Shown: one piece after another, positions 30,727 to 30,800 of the stretch
How the letters are laid out: the number at the start of each line of letters is the position of its first letter
Position numbering within the stretch: position 1 is the stretch's first letter
Source of the DNA: JAZRYE01 sp045600585
GTDB taxonomy: Bacteria > Bacillota_I > Bacilli_A > RFN20 > CAG-826
DNA length: 30,800 bases
Reading direction: 5' to 3'
Assembly: GCA_045600585.1 (NCBI GenBank)
Contig: JAZRYE010000013.1
Span: 1-30,800, forward strand
Made by a program: the position numbers and the translations under genes
The notes under the pieces: generated by a model
Told to the model about the DNA's origin: nothing
Database searches by the model: none
What the model saw: only the letters and a program-made list of their open reading frames with translations

Positions 30727-30800
30727 AGCCAGGAAAAAATAGATATTTTTAAGCAGTAAACCAGTCTATGAGACTTTCCTGGCGGTTATCCTCACCTGGT
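30727..30800 (+). ncRNA. Putative structured RNA or leader, 5' part (cut by window edge)
   Basis: GCCAGGAA (30728-30735) pairs with TTCCTGGC (30776-30783), enclosing two inner hairpins: AAAAATA/TATTTTT (30735-30750) and AGTCT/AGACT (30763-30775). No open frame of note is present. The nested stems plus an upstream -10 suggest a small RNA or a cis-acting leader for a gene beyond the window. I do not recognise it as tmRNA, RNase P, SRP, 6S or a known riboswitch. Confidence 0.4.

Overview
The window is strongly AT-rich bacterial DNA with tightly packed operons, Shine-Dalgarno sites of the AGGAGG type and lipobox-bearing lipoproteins. TAA and TAG dominate as stops, but TGA is used as a stop at least once (end of the ABC ATPase gene, 4152-4154), and tryptophan is TGG, so the code looks standard. 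Together this suggests an uncultured low-GC Firmicute of the Bacilli/Erysipelotrichia/Mollicutes-relative type, probably from an animal gut. That placement is an inference from style and gene content, not a phylogenetic result.

Layout. Positions 1-178 hold the 5' end of an IS200-like insertion sequence on the minus strand. Its tnpA start and a set of RNA-control hairpins are visible. From 210 to 13420 runs one long minus-strand operon (read from right to left): two sugar permeases, a solute-binding lipoprotein, a GH123/DUF4091-like lipoprotein, a multi-module lipoprotein, a short ABC ATPase, two small membrane proteins and a membrane-domain/DUF6259-hydrolase fusion. From 13628 to 17144 are two related surface proteins sharing a C-terminal domain. 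Divergent from them, at 17296-19475, an AraC-type regulator and a cytoplasmic TIM-barrel glycosidase-like gene form a plus-strand unit. The promoter regions of the transport operon and the surface-protein genes share a palindrome (TAAACA-N5/6-TGTTTA) and an AAAAAAGTAA box, so this looks like one glycan-uptake regulon: capture and trimming outside, import, then cleavage inside.

From 19619 onward the content changes to nucleic-acid and nucleotide genes: a YhcG/DUF1016 nuclease with an XRE-type partner, a pRiA4b ORF-3-like protein, thyA-folA, a Nudix hydrolase convergent with a frameshifted PLD-nuclease/DEAD-helicase/DUF3427 protein, and a large SF1 helicase with a WYL-like N-terminus, a nuclease-like C-terminus and a sliding-clamp-type tail. 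This half resembles an accessory or defence region.

The most novel feature is a pair of direct repeats of about 250 bp (about 23475-23735 and 27230-27495) that flank the Nudix/helicase module. Each encodes a 20-22 residue hydrophobic peptide, identical over its core, behind a strong ribosome site. In each copy that site can pair with a distant 3' UTR element, and one base pair covaries between the copies. Each copy also has a conserved TATAAT on the opposite strand within the 3' UTR. This is the architecture of a type I toxin-antitoxin locus, with a peptide family I do not recognise. The window ends in the start of a plus-strand structured RNA (from about 30727).
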